This document shows, piece after piece, positions 22,656 to 36,155 of a DNA stretch of 64,000 nt. The first letter of the stretch is position 1. Every line of letters begins with the position of its first letter. The stretch comes from Valencia hispanica (lineage: Eukaryota; Chordata; Actinopteri; Cyprinodontiformes; Valenciidae): positions 14,976,501 through 15,040,500 of the forward strand of contig OY747723.1 of assembly GCA_963556495.2 (NCBI GenBank). The letters run 5' to 3'. Made by a program: the position numbers and the translations under genes. Below the pieces are notes generated by a model. That model worked only from the letters and a program-made list of their open reading frames with translations, searched no databases and was not told where the DNA came from.

Positions 22656-25600
22656 TCTTCTTTCACATTTTACAAAAAAAATGGTAATATTTATTGATCT
22701 AAAACAAAATGTTTACTCTGATTTTAAGTTTGCCAGTAAAGAAAACATTTTAGTTTTTTTCCAAAGTGTGTGTAAATAACTTTATTATAACTGTAGATTC
22801 ATATGAATAGCTGGAAGCCTTGTCCCTTTAGTCCAGCCAGGGGCATGAGGACCTGCTGTCCCGTTGCATCTTGTACCTTTGGTCTTCTCCGGCTCCATGT
22901 CCAGGCCGCCCCGCATCACGGTGGTGATTTTGCTCCTCCACCTTGATAGATTTCACCACTAAAAGTAAAGCTGATGTTCGCCAGATGCACTCCAGCTTCC
23001 TGCAGCACTTCTCTGTGAAAACATTTCTCCCATGTTTTTCTGTCAGGGACATTAATCAGGTCCATATTTACCAAGGAACCAAGGAAGATAACACGCTTCC
23101 AAGTCTAGCTATTTCCATATCAGGACACAATAAAAATGATTTAGTACACCCCATGATTAAACAGCCCATTCAACAGCAACAACTCTAGTTGTTTACTATC
23201 TGACTGTATCGGCCTTTAATATTGCTGTAACTCCTCTATACAGCATTGTTTTAACTTCTTTGAGGTTTAGAAAGAGTTCAAACTGCAAGCAATCCCAAAT
23301 CATCACACCTCCACCACCATGCTTTGCAGTTAAGCATAACATGTTGAGATGCTGTGCTTGGTTTCCAGCAAACATGATCCTGTGCATTATGACTAAACAT
23401 CTCTACTTTGGTCTACTCTTCTCGAGAGAATAGGCCTGTTGGCATCTCGTTGACATATTCTTTTGACTATAAATGTGCAGAGAAATCAGTAGATTTTCCG
23501 TTTGATAGACCCCTACTGGTGACCGGATTATCGGTAGGTAAAAAAAATTTTTCAGAATCAGTGAACCTAACAACACTTTTTAGCATTCATAACTGAGTGC
23601 ATCAGTGAGGTGTTTAAAAGGAATACATGTTATCAGGCTGCATAAGAGCCAGAGAGAGAGGTTTTTGAAGGTAACAGAAAGGTTGACTAAAATACAGCCA
23701 AAATGCTCTGTTTGATGCTTCCTTTTGGAAATCCTAAAGTAACTGTTGGCGGTGGTTATTATGCAAATCATACTAACTATGCTAATTGCTACTATTTGAC
23801 CCTAAGGACAAATTTATAAGTGGACTGCGTTTTGTCTTTTCTTTTATAATATTAGTACAACTCTGTTTTTACAGTGACATCTCTTTTTATCTACTTTCCA
23901 CTAGCTGCACCATACTCTTATAGTTTTTGAGGATATATTGAAAAAGTGCTCTATTGTTGAATAAGAAGATCTTTTTCAGCTCTATTAAGATCTCCAAAGA
24001 CAACTGGTCGCAGGTAAGTTAAAATATTTAGAACAATCCCAGGGGCTTCTTGGAGCAGATTTTCTGGTTAAACGCTTACAGTGTGGCAGACGTAAACACT
24101 TCACATACACTTCAAAAGAATACGATGCAAAACCTGCTCTGACAGACATTATTACTATGATTAAGCATAAGAAATTAACATCATTGGGGGCTTTAGGATT
24201 TGATGAAGCCCAAGTGTTACGTTACCAAGTGTACTCAAACAGGTTCAGCTCTTGCACAGGAACAGATCACTTCATGGCACCACATCAGAATTTCACTTGT
24301 AGATTATTTTTGCTTATTATGTTTTGAACTAAAAAAAGGTGTTCATGGTTATTATTTATGTGGAATAACAAAACACCATTGATTACAACAACACAACACT
24401 CATTACTCAAAGGTTCATGATTCCGGCGTTAAAAATCACAATGAATTGTGTCAAAAATTAAATCCCTTTCTTATAGTATTCACCCATTATTTTCTAAAAT
24501 AAAATAGTGATTCTTAATAATTTTGCATAAAGCGGGTTCATGAGTCTGACTCAAGTTCCAGACCTAAATTAAACAAGTTTTTTCTAATAAGGGAAGGCTT
24601 TTATTGCCAAAGAAAAAGTAAAAAACCTTGAATTACCTTTTGTGATTAGCTAGTTTTTAGCTAGTTTCTCCAAAGCAGAAAGTGCTACTTCTGGTTCAAA
24701 TTACATTAAAATGTTGGCTAACTGTAGTATGATGATGGAAACATGAGGCTTGAGTTGGTTGTGGACTGTGTGCCTGTGAGGAAATTAGAACTCAAAGGTT
24801 AACCATGTTGTAGCTGCTACTTGGAAAACCAGCCTTGCTAAATGCTAACATTAGCTAGGCTAGCTCCAATTAGGATTTAGGATTTATTCAGAGGTGTGCT
24901 TTAAAAAGTGTCCTGTTGTATAACCCAAGTGTGCTTGAGCTTAAAGTCACAAAGTAATAGCCAGATATTCTCCTTCAGTACTTTCTGCTAACTAAGCATT
25001 AAAACCTCAGATCATCACACTACCACCTCCACGTTTGACTGCTGGGATCATGTGTTAGTTTTAGATCAGTTCTAACAAATAAGAAGTGTTGTGGCATTAA
25101 TCAGACCTCAGTGTGAACTCACCTGTTCAAAAAACGTGATTATTCATAGTTAATTTATGAATTAACAAGTCCTGATTACTTTTTCATGTAGTCGCAGGTT
25201 GTTTCAGATAGTTTTTTTGCTTTTGAAAATGTATTTACTCATTGTTTGATGTTAGGATTTGCTGGATGATCTGAAACATTTAAATCTAACAAAACAGCAA
25301 AAACTAAAGTCATTTGGAAGGTTTTAACATGCCTGTGCCAAACTACAGCGCTCTATAGCTTACATGATTCTGACTCATTTGACCAGTTTTAAGGGTGTTG
25401 CTCGGATTTGCTTACAGTAACTGGTCTGTGTTAGTGATTTGCTGCTTGAAGATCCAAGAACAATGTTTTTCTTGTATCCCATATTGCTTTTAACTCTCCC
25501 TGAATATAGGCCTATCTCTACAATCTGGATCTTCATTCCGGTCAGCAGGAAAGAAACCTAAATCTGAATGCTTCCTCTAGTTCTCCATCACATGAACAGG

Positions 25601-25881
25601 ACAATGACCAGACACTCACACCTTTACCCTCCATGCATTCAACAGTTTTCCGCCAATACCTGTTTCTCCAGCCAGACCTGCCTGGTGAGTTTGGCCCCAC
25701 CCATCACTTCTTTTTGCTTTCTCTCACCTGAGACACAACATTTTCCTCCTGAGAGTTCAGACGGCACACGACCTTCCTTCATATCTGGGTTGCTCTCCAC
25801 CATTCAGTTGCTTGGAGAAATCTCCGCTAAACATCTCCGGTCTTTCTTCTTCTGCCTCCCATTGTGTTTGGCTGTATCACA
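22656..25881. other. Spacer between LINE and TRIM gene
   Basis: No confident gene. About 23196-23410 and 24990-25110 contain Tc1-type phrases ('aatcatcacacctccaccacca'). A short relic open frame lies at 22891-23070 on the minus strand. The 300 bases before 25882 should hold the 5' UTR and promoter of the TRIM gene; I see no clear core element. Confidence 0.45.
22891..23070 (-). other. Unidentified open frame or gene relic
   Basis: Read on the minus strand from the ATG near 23070, a frame of about 50 codons runs [16 protein letters not shown], then [17 protein letters not shown] and GEIYQGGG before a stop near 22922. The composition is protein-like and differs from the repeats around it, but I recognise no family. 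It could be an exon relic, a piece of an unknown transposon, or chance. Confidence 0.25.
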
Positions 25882-28800
25882 ATGAGTGCAAAGCTGTGGA
25901 CAGAGGAGCAGTTTAACTGTCCCGTGTGTCTGGATCTCCCAAATGATCCGGTCACCATACCCTGTGGACACAGCTACTGCATGGCCTGCATCAAGGACTT
26001 CTGGACCAAGGATGACCCCAAAGGGATTTACAGCTGCCCCCAGTGCCGACAGACCTTCTGTCCCAAGCCCTCCTTGTCCAGAAACACCATGCTGGCCGAG
26101 GCTGTGGAGCAGCTCCGCAAAGGGGCCAATAAATCAGATGTGCGGGATTCTATCCGAAGCGCTCGCGGGTTGTCCTCCAAATCTAAATCCAAGCTGTCCA
26201 CCACGGCCGTTCTGTGCGACATGTGCAAAGGGGAGCAGCGTGCTGCCTTGAAGAGCTGCCTGGTGTGTATGAGCTCCTTCTGCGAGACCCACCTGAAGCC
26301 CCACCAGACCAAGAAGTCCCTCAAGCAGCACGAGCTCATCCCGCCGACCAGCAATCTGGCAGAGAAGATCTGCACCCAGCACAAGTACCTACAGGAGTTC
26401 TTCTGTCGCCAGTGCAAGATGTTTGTCTGCTGGCTTTGCACCAGCAATCAGCATAAAGACCACGAGTGTGTGTCCACCAAGGCTGAACGACTGGAGAGAC
26501 AGGTGCGTAAAAGATGGTTCCTGAGGGCAACATTTCTAACAGGTCTGATGGATTTAGTTTTTTTGTTTAATCACCCAAACTCATTGTGTGATATACAATG
26601 CTTTGCAATGTATTCATTCCATTGCAACCTTTTCACATTTTGACCTAATGGGATTTTGCGAGAGAGCAACACAAAGAAGTTAGTAATTCAAATTCACATT
26701 TTTTCTCAGTCTTTGTGAAAGAGCTCAAGTTCAGTGAGACTGAAGGCAAAGGGTCTATGAACATCAATTTTCAAATCTTGCCACAGATAATCACTTAAAT
26801 TTGGGTCTTGACTTTGACTGGGCCATCCTAAAGCGTGACTATGCTTTGTTCTACACACTAACATAATAGCGCTGGCTGGATTTGGGTTGGTTGCTTCCTG
26901 GAAGGTGAACCTCAGCCCAAGTCTCAATGTGCACTTTCGTGTCTGTCACATAAAATCTCAGTAAAGCACATTAAAGATTGTGGCTGTAACATAACACAAT
27001 GTATATAATTCAATGGATAATAAAACTTTTGGAAGCAAAACTCCAGTATACAGTATATCCAGTGTCCTGTGAGGTGGTCATTGTTGTATCTAACGGCTTT
27101 CTGCCTGACGTGTCCTTCCTCTCCACCTTTTTGTTGATGATTATAAAGCCAGGTTGAATGCATTCCTAACAACATTCCTGTACAATTACAAGGCTCCTCC
27201 TAGTCACAATGGTGTCAGTTGCACCTACTGTACGTAGTTGCCTCCTTCTGCTCGTTCTGTTTTTCATGCTGGTACACGGTTTCACCTCTCTGCAGAAGCT
27301 ACTGTCAGAGATCCAAGCAGAGAACCTGTTGAGGCTGAAAGACAGGGAGCAGGAACTGAAAGATATGAAGAAGATGATGGAGGGGATGAAGGTCGGTGAG
27401 GTTGCAGGATGTCTGATAAACGCAAGGTTTTGTTTAGTATCCAAAATGAAAACATAAAGCAAGGACCAGTTGGTGAGTGGGTCTCCGTCTTCACAACAGC
27501 GTTCGGCGGGCAAGGTGCACGATGACACGGAGAACGTTCTGGGGGAACTGCAGCGCTCTGTGGAGCGTCTGCAGGAGCTGCTGGAGGAGGTGCTGGATCA
27601 GGTCGGCCTGGAGAAGATGAACCAGGCCCAGGAGGTCGCGGAGAGTCTGGAGGCCGAGATCAAGGAGCGAAAGAAGAGGGACACCGAAATGAAGGACCTG
27701 GAGAGCTGCGAAGACAACATCTACTACCTGCAGGTATGAATGATTCTTGGAGACATGTTTGTAAGAGCCATTCCAGATGCACCGATTGCTGTTTACCGAT
27801 CTCAGCTGATCTTGATTGTTTTTTTTCTAAAAAGACAGAGACTTTTTTTTTGCTAATTTATTTATGTTAAGTTGATAATTTAACCATGTTTTTATAATAA
27901 AATGTAAACAGTAGGTCATAGCCAATATAAGATTCTAGTGATATGACAACATAAGTAAAAATAGTACGGTTTTACTAAGTTAATTCAAAAATTTCAATGT
28001 AACATGATCTAAGGAAATACTGATTAATACAGTATAACAATGTTATGTACTTTTAAATAAAATAGTGATAGAAATGGGTTATTATTATTGTTAAAATATA
28101 GAATAATACTAAACGTTATAGTTTTATGGAATTTTCAAATATGTATTGCGAAGAATATATGCTGTCCAAAGGGTAAAACAAGTATAATTGGTTTCAGCGG
28201 GTTAGTTAGTCCGACTATCTGCCTGGATGGCTAGCCTGCAGTTGGCTGCTTGACAGATATGGTGACTGTAACTTTAAATCAGTTGCATCAGAAAGGGAGA
28301 TCTGTTGGAACTCATTTAGGTCATTTCAAACCTGATAGTCCAGCAGACTCAGTTTGATTAGGGACCAAAACTGAAATATTGTTGCTTTTTCTAGCTTGTG
28401 CAGTTCCCTTTACACAGCACTTTGTCAAACAAACTGAACCTCAGACCGCTTGGCATTCACAAATACAATCGAACTGCACCATAGCTTACTTCAACCGAGC
28501 CGAGACCTAGGTTTTTAGGTGGACCAAAGTTCTTTTTTTTTGTCTGCATCAGAGTTCAATTGGAGATTCACACTTCCCCACATAAAACGGACTTTCTGGG
28601 TAAACAAATTAACAGGGCTGGTGTAATGCACCCTTATGTTCCACACTAGTACTGTTGCAACAGGAAATATATCTAAAAAGATTAAATTGTCTTTGTTTGC
28701 CTGGTCTTTAAAATGACAAGAAATAAAAGATGCTGTTTTTTTAGATGTACCTGTAGAAGACTACTTTAAGGCAGAGGATTAAGGACAATAGTTCAGAGAG

Positions 28801-31800
28801 TAACTTGGAGGCTAAAAAAGTGTCTAGAGGGGATCTTGACAGTTTAAATAAAGGCAACTGGACTTTTCTTGTTGTCTTGAAAATTTTTCATCTCTCATCC
28901 AAGAGGTTTCTTCTGTTCTGAAAACTGGACTCGTTAGAAAAAAACAATAGCCTCATTGGTGAGCTTTAACGACACTAACTTCAGACTTATAAATCTGATA
29001 CTACCAATCCAGTTTTCAGAACTTAAGAACCATCTTTGGATGAGAGACAAAACGTTTTCAAGACAACAGGGAAAGTCCAGTCGCCTTCAATTAAACTGGC
29101 AAGATTATCATGTCCTGGATGACTGAGAATCTACACCAACGTCTAGAGGGGATATTGAAGCTTGCAGTGAATGACAAGGACTGTAAGGAAGAGGGGCATG
29201 AGGGCACAGAGACAGGCCAGACAAGACAAAGAGTGCAGGTGCTGTGAACAGAGGAGTCAGACAGATCAGCCTCAAAACGCCCAGGCAAGTGTAAGAACTG
29301 TCACCGTAACAACTCAAAAACTCTACAATACATGACAGTAACAGAATAACCAGAAAACACTATGACAGACAAACAGAATCTGTTTAAGTGGCAGCATGCC
29401 ATCTAAGGTAAATGTTTGCCTGTGTTTTATCAAAGGCACATCACAGACATAAAAAAAATGTTGCCTCCACCTCCTTAGGCACACCTTTCCAGTACAAGTG
29501 GCTAATCCACACTCTACCACGCTTCCACGTGGGTGCTAGAGTGAAGTATCCACGCTGCTATGGTCCAGTCAGAGGTAAAGAAAATAAGAAATATGCATTG
29601 CTGGGTGCTCAGTTATGGTACATTACAGGACTGGTGGAAAATATGATCTCCAGACGTCTACTGTAACTCTGGTCACCCTTGCGAAGCGATCGGTTGATCC
29701 CTAATATGAAAGACAACACTTCCGTTAGTCTTGGATTGTCATCAGGCATGACTTCCTTTAAAACCGTTTATTTTCCCTCAGACATGCGATTCCATGAGCA
29801 GTCCCCTTGAATGCGGCGACCTTCCGTCCGTGCACGTCAATCTCGATGCGACCTTTGAGCCTGTTCGAGAAGCAGTCCTGGCCCTCAGGGACCGGGTGGA
29901 GGACCTGTGCAATCAGGAGCTGGGGAAGATCACCAAACAAGGTCTGTTAGCAGAACCTTAACCTGGTTTGGTCCCATGCCGGTCCTTTTCTTTTCCCTCA
30001 TAACTTTTTCATCTGCTCTCTTTTTAGTCAATGACACCAAGCTGTTCACTCTGGGAAACTGTAAGTACCACTTTGTTCTTTTCATCATCACATAACATGT
30101 AGACATGTTTAGCCTTTTTTACCTAGCATTGTCTATCACTGATCTTTTTTAGCCAGCCGGCTGGGAGCGAAAGGAGGGATTCTTAAACGTGAGTGTTCTC
30201 CTGAGCTCTAAATGAACTCCAGGGGAATCGTTTTCATGACCTTGACACCCGTTTGTTCTTTTCTTTCTAGTGTTCTCCGGCCTGGGTAACCGCCACACGA
30301 ACAACCGTTCCCCATCCACCAGCATTTCAATAGGTGTCCGAAGTACAGACCGACAAGGACTAGGTACTAAACACGCGTAACCCTGATTTCCTTCAGCCAC
30401 ATGAAAGCATTTTAGTAAAGCAACATGGCGGTTAACGCTTTTCATGTCCAACAGGCCCCAGAGGTCCCGACGTGAGGAGCAGGGATGCACCTCGAGGTTA
30501 GATTTTGAAAGGAATGCTTTTGAATTTGAATGCCAAGCTGTTCGTCGTCAGCAGAAACACATCTGCGTGCTTTAAAAATGCTCCTTCCTTGTTGCAGACA
30601 GAGGAAACGCAAGCTCGCCCAGACTGAGCAACAGACGGAGAAGAGAGGAGAGAGAGACAGGTTAAAAACCCCAACACTTTCCTTCTGACTATGCACACCT
30701 CACCTTCTGCTGGAAGACGTCCCACGCTCAAGTGGCACACTGAACTGATGGTCATATCTCTATCCCTGACCTTAAAGCAGAGCGTGAGACAAACCCCAGT
30801 CCCAGCCCCACCCCCAGCCGCAGAGGGGTTCAGTCTCTCTGGAGCAGGTCCAGTCAGAACCCGGTCGCCTCTGCTGCAGTTGCGACTCCGACTCCAATCC
30901 CAGCCATTCCCACTCCTGTACCTGTGGTAGTTCCAGTTGCTGTGCCTGCTCCAGCTCCGGCTCCAGCACCAACCGGTGGTATAATCACATTGTTGAACTT
31001 GAGCATTGCAACATTCATAAAGAGTAAATTATTTCATTCTCGTGAAAAATGCCTCTCTTTTTATCCCTGTTGTAGCTTTTAGCCGGATGGCGTCGATCAG
31101 CAGCCTGTTTCGCTCACATCGACGAGGCGCCAGCCAGGCCACCCCAGCTAACAACGCGGCACCTGCAGGAGGGAACCCCTGTAAGGCCCGAATGGTTCCT
31201 CCCTTACAGTGTCACGTTAAAGGAAACAGCCAAATGTTTGTTTGAAGCCAAATTGAAAGGTAGTAGTTGATTTATCTTTTTTCTAACCAGACTCTTTTTA
31301 CTTCTTCTTTGGTTCAACAGGGGGGATGGCGGCTCTGTCTGAAACACCAACAGAGAGTAAGATGGCTGCTCTTTATAAATTGGAAATGTCTCATATACAA
31401 AAAGCGTCTAATCATGATTTCTCATTGAACAGTTAACCCAAGTCTGTTCTTGGACACCCCACTGCCGGATGCCATGACCCAAGCGCCAGCTTTTCCTGCA
31501 TGTGAGTCAATGCGGTTACCTCTTCATAACCCGAATTTCTGACATTGAATGGTGAAACAATAAGTAAATTGTAAGATCAGCTCATTCACTCTTATTGATT
31601 ATTTTTTCAGTGAGAGAAATCAACCTTGACAGCATCCAGGCACCAGAACCTAGAACCAGAGAGGAGTTTCTTCAGTGTGAGTGGATGAAGCACTTAAAAA
31701 CTACAATTGTTTTTAAACGGGACATTTTAGCCTCTTTTAAAACACGTTATAATAGGTCTATGGTCTGTACAAAACATGTTAATGAAGTTCTTTGCACAAA

Positions 31801-32818
31801 ATTACTATCACATAAAGCAATGTCACCAGCTCAGAAAGCGCTGTTTAGAGGGCTCCATCACTTTTATGTAAATTGGTGTTTGCAGACCACGCCCACCCAT
31901 CTTGTTACTAGGCTGCGGGTTTGCCACTCATTGGAATAACATGGAATTGGTGGGCGGGGTTTGACAAGTGATGGGAGGTTGACGGATGAGGGGCGGGGTT
32001 TGATATGTGAGGGGCAAATTCCTGTTATTGTGACATCACAATAAGGCACTTTTTCAAACGGCTTGTAGAAGCAAAAGATTTCTGACAGCAAAACTTTGGG
32101 GGGGAATGGAGGGTTTTATTCATGTTTGGAGTGTTTATAGAGGCTGCAGAGACCCAAATGGTGACCCAAAAGTATGAAAAAAGTGAAATTCGTGTAATAT
32201 GTCCCCATTAAAGTATTCATTGATTGTTAACTCTCTCTTCTAGATTCTGTGAGCCTGACACTTGACCCCAACACAGCTCACAAGCGCTTGGTGCTCTCTG
32301 AAGGCAACACTAAAGCAACCTTGCAGGGGCCGACGCAGCCCTACCCCGACACCCCGCAGCGTTTCGACGGCTGGAGCCAAGTGATGTGCCAGAGCCCATT
32401 GCACGCCCAGCGCTCCTACTGGGAGGTGGAGTGGAGAGGGCGGGGCTCGTCCATGGGGGTGGCCTACGGGTCGCTGGCAAGGAAGGGCAATGACGCCCGG
32501 TGTGGGCTCGGTTACAACGTGCAATCCTGGACCCTGGAGCTGTCCGACACCTGCTGTTCGGCCATGCACGACAACGAGAAGAGGGACATTCCTGTCACTT
32601 ACTCGCCCCGTCTGGGCATCTACTTGGATCTGTCCGCGGGAATGCTGGCGTTCTACAGCGTGGCTGACAACATGACACACCTCCACAGCTTCCGGGCGAA
32701 CTTCACCCAGCCGGTTTACGCTACCTTCGGAGTGGGGAGCGGGGTCGGGGTGGGCCTGGACTTCGCCCTTGGGCAGTTTACGTCCAGCTCTGACAGCATT
32801 AAGATCTGTCCCCTATGA
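25882..32818 (+). CDS. TRIM-type E3 ubiquitin ligase (RING, B-boxes, coiled coil, PRY-SPRY), 15 exons
   Basis: Exons: 25882-26502, 27296-27391, 27500-27733, 29782-29941, 30028-30060, 30153-30188, 30271-30363, 30455-30496, 30598-30660, 30781-30975, 31076-31180, 31321-31356, 31433-31501, 31611-31676, 32244-32818; 807 codons in frame. Seen: RING C3HC4 (C13, C16, C28, H30, C33, C36, C52, C55), first B-box from C112, second B-box near 168-200 (CTQHKYLQEFFCRQC), coiled coil about 201-340, then a 246-residue low-complexity basic and proline-rich linker, then PRY-SPRY (LTLDPNTAHKRL, YWEVEW, LGIYLDL). The 96- and 234-nt exons are the usual TRIM16/TRIM25/finTRIM coiled-coil exons. The family transfers ubiquitin to targets chosen by the SPRY; many members act in antiviral signalling. 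Unusual: the linker is built from ten separate symmetric exons. Closest to TRIM16/25-like fish genes; exact orthologue not assigned. A 3' AATAAA is at about 33007. Confidence 0.9.
26590..27020. mobile_element. Tc1-like debris in TRIM intron 1
   Basis: Begins 'acaatgctttgcaatgtattcattcc' and ends near 'gtggctgtaacataacacaatg', which are diverged versions of common fish Tc1 ends. Includes text similar to the transposase C-terminus complement ('gggtcttgactttgactgggccatcc'). No open frame. Confidence 0.5.
27734..29781. other. TRIM intron 3
   Basis: A 2-kb intron, AT-rich, with no exon seen. It contains the foldback element listed at 28846-29092; otherwise nothing is recognised. Confidence 0.5.
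28846..29092. repeat. Foldback (hairpin) element
   Basis: Bases 28846-28929 and 29008-29092 are imperfect reverse complements of about 84 nt: 'aaggcaactggactttt' and 'ctctcatccaagaggtttctt' reappear inverted as 'aaagtccagtcgcctt' and 'agaaccatctttggatgagag'. No coding. Located in TRIM intron 3. This hairpin type is common in fish genomes. Confidence 0.75.
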
Positions 32819-33244
32819 GGCACCAGGCTATAGAGTGCTACATCTCGTGGATGAGTGAGGACATTTAAACTGTGAGCTAAAATTATCTAGAATCTGGACT
32901 CCAATCCCCCCCCCCCCCCCCCCCCCATCAACCTCTTCCTTTAAACTTTATGTGATAGATCAACACAGAGTGGTGCAAAATTGAAAAGTGGAAGTCAAAT
33001 TTTACAAATAAATTTGTTTTTTTAAAGTGTGGAATGCATTTGTTTTCAGTCAAACTCAAAACTATGGTGAGCCATGTAAGCCAAAGTCGTTTGGGGTGTG
33101 TCTCTACCAGCTTAGCACAATCAACTCTAACTCAGAATAAATAGAGAAGGTCTGTGAACAAGCTTGGTCACAGATTCTCAATTGGATTTGGGGTTGCATT
33201 TTGATTAGGCTGCCATTTCAGAGTGAGCCTCCTGCGCAAGTCTC

Positions 33245-33450
33245 AACTCAATTCAAAAACACTCGATTTATCCCAAAGGGAAATTAAATGTTGCAACTCG
33301 TATCACTCCAAGTAACTTCAAAGAGTTGTTGTGGATGGTGATGCTGTGGGCAGGAAGGATCTCTGGTTGCAATCAGTCTTGCAACAAATTGAGGCGGCAT
33401 CTGACTGAAGAATGTTGCTATAGGATAGTCTCATGACATGCTAAAAGCTC
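33245..33450 (-). mobile_element. L2/CR1-group LINE 3' end fragment
   Basis: Reverse complement resembles the last 200 bases of the LINE at 12850-15583 (text around 'gtgggcaggaaggatctct' and 'agtctcatgacatg' on the plus strand). Between the convergent 3' ends of the TRIM gene and TRAK2. A 21-base A run lies nearby at 33660. Confidence 0.6.
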
Positions 33451-33888
33451 AATTTCTGGGTAACAGAAACAATATTGTGCAGTAAATTGTTTTAGCACTG
33501 CTAATCTACCTCATTTGCTTTTGCCACATTAAATCTTTCTGGCCTCCACTCTTTGGTCATGCTCTGCATCCATGGCACGTCCTTTTCAACTCCTCTGGGG
33601 TTTGGGGTCATAGTTTAGGTATTTAAGCTTTTGAGATTATATTCAGCTGCGTCCAGTGTAAAAAAAAAAAAAAAAAAAATCCACCTTGTACCCACAGTTC
33701 CAAAAAGTTAAAAAGAGCAGCCCTCAAGAGGTTTTCTGCCATGAAGTCCCTGTAGTTGGCCCCAACCAACATCTATCTGTCTCTGGTGAAGAAGCTCATC
33801 CCCACAGCATGATGGTGCCACCCTCTTATCACAACATCCCCAATCAAAGCTGTCACAATAAGCCAGACACTCCATTTTATTTTCAGTA

Positions 33889-36155
33889 GCTTTATTTTTT
33901 ACAAAAGAGGCAATACCATAGGATTCTATTTACAGCCGGGAAACACAAGGCAGTTCTGTTTTAGTTTAGATTTTTATCCATCAAAACCCGCAAAGCCAAA
34001 CTTCCAGTTTCAAAAGGAAAACGGGATATGGTAACAACAAATCTAAAAGACGCAATCACTCGATGTGCCTTTATTGGCTTTCATCATACATTTAGCTGAA
34101 GGCCCTTTTCCCTTTGCTTACTTAAACATGTGCAAACCAAAATATTTTTTTTTAAAACAAAAATACGTTTTTCACGTTAACATGGATTCCCTCTGTGGGA
34201 GAAAAATGCAACATAAATTAAATCTTTAGCTTATATTGTTACCAAACACTTCATTAATGTCAAGATTTAAATACAGTCATCAGCAAAGGTTAGTCGTAAA
34301 ACAAGAGCAGATACAAGTTCTGGTTTAGGCGTATTAGGAGCATGACTGATTTCAAGTACTTTGTAAGTGGGTAATGCTTCCACCTGCTGGCCAATGTTGG
34401 TGCTGCATCCGCCTTTAAACGGGGAGTGGGGGGGGGGGGGGGCATCTGGATAGGATATACTGGTAAAAATAGAAGGTGGTTTTCTCCTTCATTACAGTCT
34501 GAAGCTGACATCTGAAACATGACTAAAAGCTGACCTGCTTTGTGAAAAGATTAAATATTTTCTGTTTAGTTCAGCAATGATCCCCAAGAACCTACAAAGT
34601 GCAACTAATACACAAACTTCAATGAAAACAGTGCTTGCCTCTATTTAAGGCCTCATATTCTTAAAAACACAAAGATTTGGTTCTGGCCTTGGTTTAACCC
34701 ACCCCCACCTGCCCACTAACAGATGCATGCTGGGACATGTAGGCAATGTTGCTTTTCATGCACACGCTTTTGCCACAGCACATGGACGGAAAAGCTAAGA
34801 TATATTGACAACAGAAATAAATCTAACACTGGTATGTTTACAGGCATGGCTGGACTACAAGATTAGCCTGGCAGTATTATGTTATGCTGGAAGTCTTAAA
34901 ACTAGCGCCTAAGTAATAAAAGCAAGTAGGATCATTCCTCCACCGACACCAAAGGCTAATTTTTCTAGAAATGGAGTGGGTTATAGGCTGGGATGATACT
35001 GTTCTATAGTTCTTGCTGATTACAGAACAAGCCCTTGGAACAGCGAGACTCTGGATGCTCCGTTCTTCACTCACCACTTTCCCTAATAATCCAACAAGAA
35101 TGAATTCTTACACAAAATGTTCCTTGTTCTTTCTTATCGACTTCCACAAACCCTCAGACACTTACATGTTTACCTTACTTCCTCTCCACAGGGTTCCTAC
35201 AACTTTAACGTAAAGATTCTCAACGTTTCCAGCCAACGCTTTCCAAAGTTTACCTTTATTTAAAAAAATTTTTTTAATGGGAGATATTTTTACTGTAAGG
35301 AGACCTTAAATATGGAAGCTGGAAGCAGGAAAGGAAGCAAAAAATTAAGAAAGACACGCTACAGGAAATATGGAATGCAGTATATGGAGAAGGAAGGAAA
35401 ATGCATAGAAAGGATGGTAGGACACAAAAAAGAAAAATTAGAAATGTGATTAAGGTCAGTTAGCAAAGAAAAAATAAGGAAACAATAGAAGTAGGACACA
35501 AGGAAGGAAGGCCGTATAGAAAGAAGGGAGGGAAAATAATGTTTTAAGGAAAGGAGAGACACAAGCAGGTAAAGAAGGTAGGATACAAGGGAATCAAGGA
35601 GGAAGCTCACAAGGAGGGAAAGTGGAAGGAAGAAGTGAATGAAGGAAGGACAGGATGAAGGAGAAAATTAAAAGGTAGTATACAATAGAGAAAGCAAGTA
35701 AATAAATAGAGAACATTTAGACAAAAGGATGGGGAATAAAGTCTGGTCTGGGAAAAATTAATATATATATTTTTTTCCAAACTCTTATTTTCTTTTTCCA
35801 TACTTATCGAGACTTGGGGAAAATACAGAAATCAAATTCCAAGCCTTTTCCTGACTACATAGGAACCCTGCTTCCAGTTGCCCTTCACCATCCAGAGTCT
35901 CACGAGAACTACTGAAATGCAAACCCAACGCAAGAGTCAAGCTAAGGCCAAGCATCATGGCAGATGAGTACACAGAGAAAACTCAGCATTACTAAAAACA
36001 GTTAAGTTCAATTGTGCTTTGAATGTCAGTAAAAGGAGGGACTGTTCTTCCTGCTGATTCCCTGACTCCTCTCTCCAAAAGGCAGAAAGGAAAAGAGTTT
36101 GGGTGGGGGTGTAAACCAAGAGGATCAAGGTGCTGGCGCTGCATAACTCCTTCCT
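33889..36155 (-). other. trak2: Probable TRAK2 3' untranslated region
   Basis: From the TRAK2 stop codon at 36156-36158 to a minus-strand AATAAA at plus positions 33889-33894, with another at about 34076. On the plus strand, 35290-35700 is a long polypurine tract (GGAAGG and GAAAG words), which is polypyrimidine in the transcript. No other gene is seen. The 3' limit is inferred from the polyadenylation signals only. Confidence 0.55.

Noticed and set aside
32240..32686. 148-codon minus-strand frame
   Set aside because: Shadow of the GC-rich SPRY exon of the TRIM gene.
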